The notes below the pieces were generated by a model. The model had not been told where the DNA came from, did no database searches, and saw only the letters and a list, made by a program, of their open reading frames with translations. Both the position numbers and the translations under genes were made by a program. Positions 21,534-29,795 of a DNA stretch of 64,000 nt are shown one piece after another. This DNA is from Pseudomonadota bacterium (GTDB lineage: Bacteria > Pseudomonadota > Gammaproteobacteria > Xanthomonadales > Rhodanobacteraceae), in the NCBI GenBank assembly GCA_018241365.1, contig JAFEDX010000196.1, positions 37,068-101,067 of the forward strand, in the 5' to 3' direction. Every line of letters begins with the position of its first letter. The first letter of the stretch is position 1.

Positions 21534-22457
21534 TCAGGCCCGCATCAGGGTGGATTTCCCGAACAGGCTTTCGACGAGGTCCACCACCAGCTCGGCGGTG
21601 CGGTTGTGTTCGTCCAGCGCCGGGTTCAGCTCCATGATGTCCAGCGAGGCAACCCGCCCGGTGTCGGCGATCATTTCCATGCACAGCTGCGCCTCGCGGT
21701 AGCTCGGCCCGCCCGGCACCGTGGTGCCGACCGCGGGCGCGATCGACGGATCCAGGAAATCGACGTCGAAGCTGACATGCAGGTGGGTGTCGCCATCGAG
21801 GTCCTGCAACGCCTGCTCCATCACCCTGCGCATCCCGACCTCGTCGATGTAGCGCATGTCGAAGATTTCGAGGCCGACGTCGTGCACCAGCCGCTTCTCG
21901 TTCGGATCGACCGAGCGGATGCCGATCTGGCGCACCTCGTCGGCCTCCAGCGCGGGCACCCTGCCGCCCAGTTCGGTGAGCTCGCGCGGTCCGTGGCCGC
22001 ACAGGCACGCCACCGGCATCCCGTGGATGTTGCCCGATGGCGTGATTTCGGCCGTGTTGAAATCGGCGTGCGCGTCCAGCCACAGCACCCGCAATTTGCG
22101 GCCACGTTCGCGGCAATGCCGTGCGACCGCACTGATCGAGCCAATCGCAAGGCAATGATCGCCGCCGAGCAGGATCGGCAACCGCTCCGCGGCGAGCTCG
22201 GCCAGTTCCGCCTCCATCACCGCGCGAGTCCAGGCGATGACTTCCGGGAAATGCCGGTAGCCGTTGCGCGGCGGCTGCCAGGGATTCAATGGACCCGCCA
22301 GGTTGCCGCGGTCAATGACATCAATGCCGCGCGCTGCCAATGCCTGTGGGAGTCCGGCCACGCGCATCGCTTCCGGGCCCATCGACGCGCCGCGCGAACC
22401 CGCGCCGATGTCGGTGGGTGCGCCGATCAGGGAAACCGACTTTGCTTGGCTGGCCAT
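21534..22457 (-). CDS. rocF: Arginase
   Basis: Manganese enzyme hydrolysing arginine to ornithine and urea (307 residues, typical arginase length). Metal ligands sit in GGDHCLAIG, WLDAHADFNT and SFDVDFLDPS; the substrate loop is NTAEITPSGNIHGMP, and a Glu-containing ELNPALDEHNRTAE lies near the C-terminus. ATG 22457 gives MASQAKSVSLIGAPTDIGAG, and the 16-residue upstream extension is not needed. No urease or ornithine genes are nearby. Agmatinase is less likely because of the NIHGMP loop. Confidence 0.93.
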   Translation of the reverse strand: MASQAKSVSLIGAPTDIGAGSRGASMGPEAMRVAGLPQALAARGIDVIDRGNLAGPLNPWQPPRNGYRHFPEVIAWTRAVMEAELAELAAERLPILLGGDHCLAIGSISAVARHCRERGRKLRVLWLDAHADFNTAEITPSGNIHGMPVACLCGHGPRELTELGGRVPALEADEVRQIGIRSVDPNEKRLVHDVGLEIFDMRYIDEVGMRRVMEQALQDLDGDTHLHVSFDVDFLDPSIAPAVGTTVPGGPSYREAQLCMEMIADTGRVASLDIMELNPALDEHNRTAELVVDLVESLFGKSTLMRA

Positions 22458-22522
22458 GACGTCTTCCGTGCTTGCATTGGATCCTGAAGGATAGCCCTCG
22501 GCCACGTGCGGGGCCAGCCGCG

Positions 22523-22864
22523 CTACGACACGGCGATGGTTTGGTCGAGCGCGGCGATCAGCTCCGCGACCGTGGTGGCCACGGCATCACGCTCGCGGCA
22601 CGGCGTGCGCCCTGACAGCAGCTTGTCGAGCCGACGACCGGCGTCGCCGATCGCGTCCAGTCCATAGCACGGCGCCGAACCCGACAGCTTGTGCGCGACG
22701 TCGCGCAGGCGCAACCACGGCGCTTCGTCGCCCCGATCAACGCAATCCACCCAGGCCGCGACCAGTTTCGCGCGGCGCTCTGGGAGTTCCCCCACGAAAT
22801 GCTGGCGCAGCGCCTCGATCTGCGCCTCGAACTCGGCATCGCGGGGATCCTGCTCAGCGCCCAT
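22523..22864 (-). CDS. Orphan Hpt (histidine phosphotransfer) domain protein
   Basis: Small single-domain protein of 113 residues. The motif VAHKLSGSAPCYGL carries the putative phospho-His58 in the HxLKGSS-like context of Hpt modules, within an otherwise helical sequence. It would relay phosphate between a hybrid kinase and a response regulator. No kinase lies next to it; the nearest hybrid kinase is at 17-1903. It lies between arginase and tRNA-Thr on the same strand. Confidence 0.85.
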   Translation of the reverse strand: MGAEQDPRDAEFEAQIEALRQHFVGELPERRAKLVAAWVDCVDRGDEAPWLRLRDVAHKLSGSAPCYGLDAIGDAGRRLDKLLSGRTPCRERDAVATTVAELIAALDQTIAVS

Positions 22865-22891
22865 CGTGCGTGCCTGCCCTCATCGTCGTCC

Positions 22892-22967
22892 TGGTGCCGG
22901 CAGCCTGACTCGAACAGGCGACCTACCGCTTACAAGGCGGTTGCTCTACCAACTGAGCTATGCCGGC
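22892..22967 (-). tRNA. tRNA-Thr (anticodon TGT)
   Basis: The minus strand folds as a standard cloverleaf. The acceptor GCCGGCA pairs with TGCCGGC, and CCA is encoded at 22892-22894. The D-arm is TAGCTCAGTTGGTAGAGC, the anticodon loop CTTGTAA (anticodon TGT), and the T-loop TGTTCGAGTCA. The length is 76 nt including CCA. Confidence 0.97.
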
Positions 22968-23025
22968 AACGGGCGCCATGATGGCACATCAGGCCACCCG
23001 GGGCACCGCGGGCAGGCCCCGTCGA

Positions 23026-24210
23026 TCAGCCCGTTTGCGGCAGCTTGCCGCGCACGTTTTTCGCATCGAACGGACCAGGCGCCGCGATGAGCGCACGCGC
23101 GGCGTCCACCTGGCCCCAGGTGTTCCACAGCAACACGCCGCGCACCCGCCCGCCCTCGAGGTAATACACCACGCCTTCGCGGAACGGCGTCACCCACTGC
23201 TCGACGGTTTCGAGGCGCGCATCCAGGGTGCCGACGGCTTCGTAGCCAAGATCGAACAGGTCAGAGTAGAAGAACGGCAGCTCGATGTACGGTGCATCCT
23301 GCCCGGCCATGCACTGGCCCGCATGCGTGCCCATGCTGACGGCGGCGTTTTCGTGTTCGACCCGGATGCGGCGCCCGAGCGCCGGCGCCGGGAACGAGGC
23401 CACGTCGCCCGCCGCGTAGATGTCGGGGTCGGAGGTCTGCAGGTGTTCGTTGACCACGATGCCGTTGTCCACCTGCAGGCCGGCGGCTTCGGCGAGTTGC
23501 ACGTTGGGCGTGATGCCGAGACCGGCAACCACGGCATCGGCCTCCAGCGTGGAGCCGTCCGACAGGGCCAGCGCATGGGCAGCACCCGTGTGCGAACCCT
23601 GCTTCACCGTGATGCCGGCGCGCACGTCCACGCCCTTCTCCCGGTAGTACGCCGTCACCGCGCCGGCGAGCGATTTCGGATACGCGCGCGCGCCGATGGC
23701 CGCTTCGGGAAACAACATCGTGACCTTGCAACCATTCATCGCCATCGCGGCGGCGATTTCGCTGCCGATGAAGCCGCCGCCGACCACGGCGATGCGTGCA
23801 CCCGGTTTCACGGCATGCCGCAGGCGCTGGTAATCGTCGAAGCTGCGGTAATAGATGAAACCGTCGCCACCCTGCAACTGGCGCGGCCTGCCACCGGTCG
23901 CAATCAGGAGTTTCCCGTACTTCCAGGTGTCGCCCTGGTCATCGTGGACGACCTGCGCGGCGCGTTCGATGCGGGTGGCACGGCGCGCAAGTTGAAGATC
24001 GGCGCGAGCCTTGTCGATCGGTCGCCAGATGCTGTCTTCCTTGCCGTCCTTCCACAGCGCCTTGCTGAGCGGCGGGCGGTCGTAGGGCGGATGCGTTTCC
24101 GCACCAAGCAATGCGATGGATGCGCCGGCATCGGCGCCGCGCAAGGCTTCGGCCGCTGCCTCGCCGGCCATGCCGGCACCGATGATCAGGTAATCGTGCG
24201 CGTGCTGCAT
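23026..24210 (-). CDS. FAD-dependent NAD(P)H oxidoreductase (ferredoxin/rubredoxin reductase-like)
   Basis: Two-dinucleotide-fold flavoprotein of 394 residues. The N-terminal FAD motif is IIGAGMAGEAAAEAL, the central NAD(P) motif is IAVVGGGFIGSEIAAAM, and the second FAD motif is IYAAGDVASFP. A C-terminal domain resembles AIF and rubredoxin reductase. The start ATG 24210 has GAGGAGG upstream; a long open frame further upstream is antisense or out of frame to queF. No ferredoxin partner is adjacent, so the electron acceptor is unknown. Confidence 0.9.
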   Translation of the reverse strand: MQHAHDYLIIGAGMAGEAAAEALRGADAGASIALLGAETHPPYDRPPLSKALWKDGKEDSIWRPIDKARADLQLARRATRIERAAQVVHDDQGDTWKYGKLLIATGGRPRQLQGGDGFIYYRSFDDYQRLRHAVKPGARIAVVGGGFIGSEIAAAMAMNGCKVTMLFPEAAIGARAYPKSLAGAVTAYYREKGVDVRAGITVKQGSHTGAAHALALSDGSTLEADAVVAGLGITPNVQLAEAAGLQVDNGIVVNEHLQTSDPDIYAAGDVASFPAPALGRRIRVEHENAAVSMGTHAGQCMAGQDAPYIELPFFYSDLFDLGYEAVGTLDARLETVEQWVTPFREGVVYYLEGGRVRGVLLWNTWGQVDAARALIAAPGPFDAKNVRGKLPQTG

Positions 24211-24298
24211 GACGCCTCCTCGTTGGCCATCTGCACAAGGCCTTCGAGGATACTCGCTGGCCGCCGGCAATCCCAGTCGCGTGTGTGGGAAGCCGCGT

Positions 24299-25132
24299 CT
24301 ACTGGCGCACGTCGCGCAGGTTGGCGGGCGTGCTGATGAAGCCCGGCGTCGCGCGCCACGGGTTGATGTCGATGCCGCCGCGGCGCAGGAAACGCGCGTA
24401 CACCAGCAGCGCCTGCGGCGCGCATTGCCGGCTGATGTCCACGAACATGCGCTCCACGCAGGCCTCGTGGAAATCCGGGTGCTCGCGGAACGACACCAGG
24501 TAGCGCAGCAGCCCGGCGCGGTCCATCGGCATTCCGCAATAGCGGATCTGCACGCTGGCCCAGTCGGGCTGGCCGGTGACCGGGCAACGCGAACGGAACA
24601 GGCGGGTGACCAGCGATTCCTCGACGATCCGCGCCTGCTTCTGGGTACGCAGATGACGCGCATCCGGCGCCGCGTAATCCGTGATGTTGAGTACCTGTTC
24701 GTCCAGGGATTCACCGGCAAAGTCCGCCCCGCGCAACCGCTCGAACTGCGCGGGTTCCCGCAACACGACCTCGACCTCGGCACCGACGCACGTGGAAACA
24801 TCACGCGCAACACGCACGCGCACCGCATGCATGTCTTCGAAATGAGTCATCGCATAGCCGCCGAGATACAGCTTCAACGATTTCGACTCGACCAGGTTCG
24901 GCGAATCACATGGCACCCGCAATTCCGCCACGGCAATGCAGGGTTTGCCGCGCGCATCCAGCCACGACAGTTCCCACGCATTCCAGATGTCGGCGCCCGC
25001 GAACGGCAGCGCCGCGGCGTCAACGCCCAACGACGCGCGCGCCGCGTCACGCGCGACCGGAAACAGCACCGATGGATCGACGGCGATGGGGTACGCGGCT
25101 TCGCGGCCGAGCGGATTGGCGTGCCCGGACAC
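24299..25132 (-). CDS. queF: NADPH-dependent 7-cyano-7-deazaguanine reductase
   Basis: Reduces preQ0 to preQ1 in queuosine synthesis, the step after QueC. The 277 residues match the long (two-domain, YqfB-like) QueF type: the catalytic Cys lies in LRVPCDSPNLVESKSLKLYLGG, with the C-terminal RYLVSFREHPDFHEACVERMF and RRGGIDINPWR. The start is GTG 25132, which has AGGAG 6 nt upstream and begins 1 nt after the upstream serine hydrolase stop. The open frame extending to 25375 overlaps that gene and is not coding. Confidence 0.95.
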   Translation of the reverse strand: MSGHANPLGREAAYPIAVDPSVLFPVARDAARASLGVDAAALPFAGADIWNAWELSWLDARGKPCIAVAELRVPCDSPNLVESKSLKLYLGGYAMTHFEDMHAVRVRVARDVSTCVGAEVEVVLREPAQFERLRGADFAGESLDEQVLNITDYAAPDARHLRTQKQARIVEESLVTRLFRSRCPVTGQPDWASVQIRYCGMPMDRAGLLRYLVSFREHPDFHEACVERMFVDISRQCAPQALLVYARFLRRGGIDINPWRATPGFISTPANLRDVRQ

Positions 25133-25133
25133 C

Positions 25134-26573
25134 TCAGTCTCCTGCGGCCGCAACGATGTATTGCTCGATCTTGCCATCGGGTAGCAGGTAAGTCGTGATC
25201 GCCAGTTTCGTCTTCGCGAACGTGGCCAGATAGCTGCGCATCTGCATGCCACCGCGCTTGCGCGCCGCGCGGATCGTGAACGACACCGGTTTGCCCAGCG
25301 GCGCAAGACTCGACTGATAATCATGCAGCGCGGTGGCGTCGAAATAGCTGTTGGCATCGGCGGTGAACAGGTCACGGTCGAGCTTGCCCTTCTGCAGGTT
25401 CGCGAAAACGGCCTTGGCCTGCGCCAACGCCTGGTTGGCCGCGGCGTCCCGCACCTCGAACAAGGCCTTGGCGATGCCTTGGCCGATACTGCGGAACGTG
25501 GCTACCGCGTCCTGGTTGGTCAGCACCACCACCGCAGCACGGTCATCCGGGAAGATGATGTTGCCGGCTGTGAAGCCCATCACTTCACCGCTATGCGAAA
25601 TCATCCGGTGGCCGTCCATGCTTCCCACGTACACACCCAGGCCGTAACCCGAGCCCAGCCCATTGTTCAACACGACTTCGGTCTGCATCGCCTGCCACGA
25701 TGCCGGCGACAGCAGTGTCCGGTCGATCATCGCGATGTCCCACTTGGCGAGGTCACTCGCGGTCATCGCGAGCTCACCCGCGCCGAACATCCAGCCCACG
25801 CCTTCCTTCTCGGACGGACGCAGCGGCCCCAGCGCGTTGCGCGAGTAGCCACGCGCATCGGTCGCGGGCAGCGCCTTGAGGTTGGTGTCGTAGGCGTCGG
25901 TGATCCCGAGCTGCGGGAACACGTGCTGCTGCAGGAACTCGAACGGCGTCTGGCCGGTGAGCTTCTGCACGATCGCGCCCGCGATCACGTAACCGGTGTT
26001 GCTGTATTGCCATTGCGCGCCGGGCGCGAAGTCCAGCGGTTTTTTTGCCCACGTGTCCATGATGGCCGCAGGCGTGGTCGCCAGCTTCATCGGCGGCATC
26101 AGGTAATCCTGCGGCCAGTAATCCTGATACCCCGAGGTGTGCGAGAGGATCTGCCGGATCGTGATGTGGTCGGCGTCGGTGAGCCCGGGAAAGAACTTGC
26201 CGACCTTGTCGTCGAGGCTGACCTTGCCCTGCTGCTGCAGCAACAGGATCGCCGCGGCAGTGAACTCCTTGCTGATCGAGCCGATGCTGTAGCGCATCGT
26301 GGGCGTGGCCGGCGTTTTCGGATCGAGCCGCGCGTCGCCGTAGGCTTTCGCATAGACGAGCTTGCCGCCGCGCACCACCGCGACCGATGCGCTGGGTACG
26401 CCGCTTTGCTTCAGCGCGTCGTTGGCGATCTGGTCGATCTTCGCGGACAGATCCGCGGGCAACGCATCCCCCGATCGGGTCGGGGGCAGGCTTTGCGCAA
26501 GTGCCGGTGTGCTGGCGAGCGCCAGCAGCGCGACCAGGCACAACAGTCTGCAAAAACGCTCGATCATTCGCAT
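25134..26573 (-). CDS. Serine hydrolase, class C beta-lactamase/esterase family
   Basis: Exported serine hydrolase of about 479 residues (signal peptide ending TPALAQ). It has SxxK in RYSIGSISKEF, a Y-x-N motif in WQYSNTGYVIAG, and a C-terminal HSGEVMGFTAGN motif corresponding to the KTG box (HSG variant). This family includes beta-lactamases, esterases and D-Ala-D-Ala peptidases, so the substrate cannot be assigned. A roughly 100-residue C-terminal domain follows the catalytic region. ATG 26573 follows GGAGG; the TTG at 26591 is rejected. queF starts 1 nt after its stop. Confidence 0.88.
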   Translation of the reverse strand: MRMIERFCRLLCLVALLALASTPALAQSLPPTRSGDALPADLSAKIDQIANDALKQSGVPSASVAVVRGGKLVYAKAYGDARLDPKTPATPTMRYSIGSISKEFTAAAILLLQQQGKVSLDDKVGKFFPGLTDADHITIRQILSHTSGYQDYWPQDYLMPPMKLATTPAAIMDTWAKKPLDFAPGAQWQYSNTGYVIAGAIVQKLTGQTPFEFLQQHVFPQLGITDAYDTNLKALPATDARGYSRNALGPLRPSEKEGVGWMFGAGELAMTASDLAKWDIAMIDRTLLSPASWQAMQTEVVLNNGLGSGYGLGVYVGSMDGHRMISHSGEVMGFTAGNIIFPDDRAAVVVLTNQDAVATFRSIGQGIAKALFEVRDAAANQALAQAKAVFANLQKGKLDRDLFTADANSYFDATALHDYQSSLAPLGKPVSFTIRAARKRGGMQMRSYLATFAKTKLAITTYLLPDGKIEQYIVAAAGD

Positions 26574-26652
26574 GGAACCACGCCTCCGCAACGGACGCAG
26601 ACACGCACGATAACACCCCGTGCGGCCGCATATCCGGGCAGGCGCCGCGTCG

Positions 26653-28260
26653 CTACCAGAAGTACACCTGCAGCGATGGATCCTTGGGCTTGGGCGGGAT
26701 CGCCTGCAGGAACTCGCGGTGGTCGGGGAAGTTCATGGCGCTGCGTTCCAGCAGCGCATCGACCTCGGCCAGCTTGTACTTCGCCTCCTGCGCCGTCGGC
26801 GGACGTTTGTCCGCCGGAAACAGGCCGACGCCCGCGAGCATGCTGTACCAGGACATGATCGGGTAGCCGCGCCCGAAGGTACCCTTGGCGATGCCGCCGG
26901 TGATCGGCTTGCTGGCAAGCCAGGTGCGCAGCAACTGCTGCAGCGGCGCCGACAGGTGCGTGTTGGCGGCGTTGGCGCGCCAATAGTCGGTGTCGGTGCG
27001 GGTGTTGGTCTTGAAGTGGGTGACGATGTAGTCGCGCGTGCCTTCGACCTGCGCATTCAGCGTCTCATTGAAACGCGTGCGCGCCGCTTCGTCCATGTCG
27101 CCCTGCTCGATCGCCGCCACCAGCGCCTGCGCGGTGCGTTGCACGAACAACAGGGTCGTGGCTTCCAGCGGTTCGATGAAGCCCTGGGCCAAACCATTGG
27201 CCACGCAGTTGCGGGTCCACGGTTTTTCCACGCGGCCTGGGCGGAACTTCAAATGGCGTGCCGGAATGTCGGCATCCATCGCGCCGAGGTGTTGCCGCAC
27301 TTCGGTTTCGGCGTCTTCGGGCGAGCAGAAATCCGTGCTGTAAACGTAGCCGTAGCCCATCCGCGTGGTCAGCGGAATCTTCCAGACCCAGCCGTTGCGC
27401 AGCGCGGTGGAAATGGTCTGCGGCTGGATCGGCCCCGGGTGCGGTTTGGAAATCGCTACCGCAGCGTTGTTGAACAAATTCTCCTTGAACGACACGAACG
27501 GCACGCCGAGCGCCTTGCCCATCAGCAACGAGGCGAAGCCGGTGCAGTCGACGAAGAAATCGCCGGCAAGCGTCGCGTCGTCTTTCAGTCGCAGGGATGC
27601 GATGTCGCCGGATTCGCCCAGTTGCACGTCGGTGACGTGGCCAGCCACATGCTGCACGCTTCGTTCGATGGCCTTCTTCTGCAGGAACCGGCCGAGCAGC
27701 ACCGAGTCGAAATGGAAGCCGTACCACACGTCGAACGGAAAGCTGCGCTGCGGGCGTGGCGCCTTGCACTGCCGTACCAGTCTTGCGGAAATGAAGAAAC
27801 GGTTGGGGTGCGCGTACACGTCGGCGCCTTCGAGGCGCGCGTGCACGTTGTCGATGAACGGCGCCATCGTCATGTTGTCGAGCATCGAGGCGAACGAATG
27901 GAAATACGCCTCGTAGCCGGGCCGCGTGGACCATCCGTCGAAGGTGATGCCGGCCTTGTACGTCGCATGGCATTCCGGCATCCATTCCGCCTCCTCGATG
28001 CCGAGGCTCTCGAAGAAACCGCGCAGCCACGGCGTCGAACCTTCTCCCACTCCGATCACGCCGACCTGCGGCGATTCCAGCACCGTGACCTTGAGCCGCC
28101 GGCCATACGCGGAATTGGCCAGCAGCAGCGCGGTCATCCAGCCGGCGGTGCCGCCGCCGACCACGACGACGTGCTTGACCGGCGGTTCCGCGCCTGCACG
28201 CGTGCCAGGCTGCTGCGCAGCGATGTTGAAATTGAAGACCGTAGCGGTGGCAGCGGACAT
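26653..28260 (-). CDS. Flavin-dependent tryptophan halogenase-family protein
   Basis: Cytoplasmic FADH2-dependent halogenase-like protein of 535 residues. It has the FAD motif VVVGGGTAGW (about 31-41), the conserved Lys102 in HATYKAGITF (equivalent to the catalytic Lys of PrnA-type enzymes), WVWKIP at 291-296 (the family WxWxIP fingerprint), and FIEPLEATTLL holding the acidic residue near the active site. ATG 28260 is preferred to GTG 28302. There is no flavin reductase or biosynthetic cluster beside it. Halogenase-like proteins of unknown substrate are widespread in Xanthomonadales, so true halogenation is an inference. Confidence 0.9.
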   Translation of the reverse strand: MSAATATVFNFNIAAQQPGTRAGAEPPVKHVVVVGGGTAGWMTALLLANSAYGRRLKVTVLESPQVGVIGVGEGSTPWLRGFFESLGIEEAEWMPECHATYKAGITFDGWSTRPGYEAYFHSFASMLDNMTMAPFIDNVHARLEGADVYAHPNRFFISARLVRQCKAPRPQRSFPFDVWYGFHFDSVLLGRFLQKKAIERSVQHVAGHVTDVQLGESGDIASLRLKDDATLAGDFFVDCTGFASLLMGKALGVPFVSFKENLFNNAAVAISKPHPGPIQPQTISTALRNGWVWKIPLTTRMGYGYVYSTDFCSPEDAETEVRQHLGAMDADIPARHLKFRPGRVEKPWTRNCVANGLAQGFIEPLEATTLLFVQRTAQALVAAIEQGDMDEAARTRFNETLNAQVEGTRDYIVTHFKTNTRTDTDYWRANAANTHLSAPLQQLLRTWLASKPITGGIAKGTFGRGYPIMSWYSMLAGVGLFPADKRPPTAQEAKYKLAEVDALLERSAMNFPDHREFLQAIPPKPKDPSLQVYFW

Positions 28261-28329
28261 GGCGGATTCCGATGGATCTTGCAAACCGTCCAACGATAGC
28301 ACCGTCTGCAGAATGCCTACGCCGCGCGA

Positions 28330-29106
28330 TCAGCGTGCCGGTTCACCGGCGGCAACCGGCGTGGCGCGGAACGCGCGCACGAATGCATCCAGATCGGCCG
28401 GCGCGACATCCGACACGGCGACAAAGTACATGCCGGCGTCGTTCCACTGCACGACGTGGTAACCGTCGCGGGTGCGCATACCACCCGGCGCCAGCGCATT
28501 CGAAGGCCATTCGAACAGGTTGATCACGTGCAAGTGCCGCCGGTATGCCAGCGCGGCCACGCGGTGGGCCGCGAGCGCATCGAGGCGCCCACCGATCAGG
28601 TCGAACCCCTGCGCCGACAGATCCTTGACCACCGGCGAGAAATCCAGCCGTCCGTCGAACCACGGCTTCACCGTGTGCTGGTCGGTGCTGCGCACGTCGA
28701 AGAGGTGCCCGGGCTGCAACGCGCGCAGGCTGCCGCTGACGGCCTCCGCCACCAGCGCACCTTGCTCCTGCCGGCGAACCTGCAGCGTCTGCCAACCGGC
28801 GAACACGATCGCGGCTACCAGCAGGGCCGCCAGCGCCGCGGCCGCGGGCATCCAGCGCTGGCGCGGACGGCGCGGCGCAACCATCGCGCGGGGCAAGCGT
28901 GCGGCAATGCGCCCTTGCAATCCCGCGGGTGCCGCGTGGCGTAGGCCAGCGCCACGCAAGGCGCCGCGCAATTGCTCGTGGTTGCGCAGGCGTTGCGCGC
29001 AGGCCGCGCACTCCTGCAGGTGCCGGGCGACGGCCAAGCTGTCCGCCGCGCCCAGTTCGTCGTCGAGCCAGGCGTGCAACAACAGGCGCGCGTCCCGACA
29101 GTTCAT
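28330..29106 (-). CDS. Anti-sigma factor (zinc-finger type, membrane-anchored)
   Basis: Probable antagonist of the upstream ECF sigma factor, 258 residues. The N-terminal domain has the zinc anti-sigma pattern H-x3-C-x2-C (RHLQECAACAQRL). A single transmembrane helix at about 85-105 (AAAALAALLVAAIVFAGW) is followed by a periplasmic domain of about 150 residues with no recognised motif. ATG 29106 overlaps the sigma stop by 4 nt (ATGA), so the two are co-translated. The periplasmic domain presumably senses the inducing stress. Confidence 0.9.
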   Translation of the reverse strand: MNCRDARLLLHAWLDDELGAADSLAVARHLQECAACAQRLRNHEQLRGALRGAGLRHAAPAGLQGRIAARLPRAMVAPRRPRQRWMPAAAALAALLVAAIVFAGWQTLQVRRQEQGALVAEAVSGSLRALQPGHLFDVRSTDQHTVKPWFDGRLDFSPVVKDLSAQGFDLIGGRLDALAAHRVAALAYRRHLHVINLFEWPSNALAPGGMRTRDGYHVVQWNDAGMYFVAVSDVAPADLDAFVRAFRATPVAAGEPAR

Positions 29107-29618
29107 GCCTGACCTCCCGCGGCCGGCGTGAGCTCGCATTCCAGCCGCGCGCGTGCGCGCGCCAGCCGCGACATCACGGTGCCGATCTTCAGATTCATGA
29201 TCGAGGCGATTTCCTTGTAGGAACATTCCTCCAACTCGCGCAGCACCAGCACTTCGCGGAACTCGGACGGCAGCCGTTCCAGCGCCGCACGCAGATCCTG
29301 CGCATCGACCGCGCGCAGCAGCATCGCCTGCGGGTCGTCGTCGTCCGTGCCTCCATGGACCGCCTCGTCGAACTCATCCACCGCGCCGGCGGCCGGCGTT
29401 TGCGCGCGCTGGGTGTAGAACGTGTTGCGCACGATCGTCAGCAGCCAGACCCTGGCGTCGCCGCCGCGGAACCCGCCGAAGAAGCGGAACGCGCGCAACA
29501 TCGCTTCCTGCACCACGTCCTCGGCATCCGCATCGTTGCGGGTCAGCCAGCGCGCAAGGTTGTACGCGGCATCCAGATGCCGCATCACCTCGCCTTCAAA
29601 GGCCGCCGCCGTACCCAT
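29103..29618 (-). CDS. ECF-family RNA polymerase sigma factor
   Basis: Alternative sigma factor of 171 residues. Region 2 contains YNLARWLTRNDADAEDVVQEAMLRAF and the DNA-contacting FRGGDARVWLLTIVRN. Region 4 contains LPSEFREVLVLRELEECSYKEIASIMN. A 20-residue acidic linker separates them. It sits upstream of its anti-sigma factor and diverges from a metallophosphoesterase and a cupredoxin, with matching promoter-like elements in the 177-bp gap, which suggests autoregulation and control of the divergent pair. Confidence 0.95.
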   Translation of the reverse strand: MGTAAAFEGEVMRHLDAAYNLARWLTRNDADAEDVVQEAMLRAFRFFGGFRGGDARVWLLTIVRNTFYTQRAQTPAAGAVDEFDEAVHGGTDDDDPQAMLLRAVDAQDLRAALERLPSEFREVLVLRELEECSYKEIASIMNLKIGTVMSRLARARARLECELTPAAGGQA

Positions 29619-29661
29619 TGTTCATCCCGTGCAGGCGCCGCGCGGCGCAGGCCATCTGTCT

Positions 29662-29734
29662 GTAGACAATGCCACACGTGAATTTATTCCCGATGCCCCG
29701 GCGCGGGAATAACCGCTAAGCCGTGGCGGTATGA
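29662..29734. promoter_or_regulatory. Mirror-image ECF-type promoters between the sigma operon and the metallophosphoesterase
   Basis: GGGAATAA occurs on the + strand at 29705-29712 and on the minus strand at 29691-29684, forming an 8-bp inverted repeat with a 13-bp spacer. Each copy is followed after exactly 16 bp by a GT-T element in its own direction: GTATGA (29729-29734, +) and GTCTAC (29667-29662, -). This is the -35/-10 layout of ECF promoters and points outwards to both transcription units. Confidence 0.7.
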
Positions 29735-29795
29735 CGTTTCGAAGAGGGCGTGACCTGCGCCCTTGCGAACCCGTATCCAGCGAGAGCACGCACCC

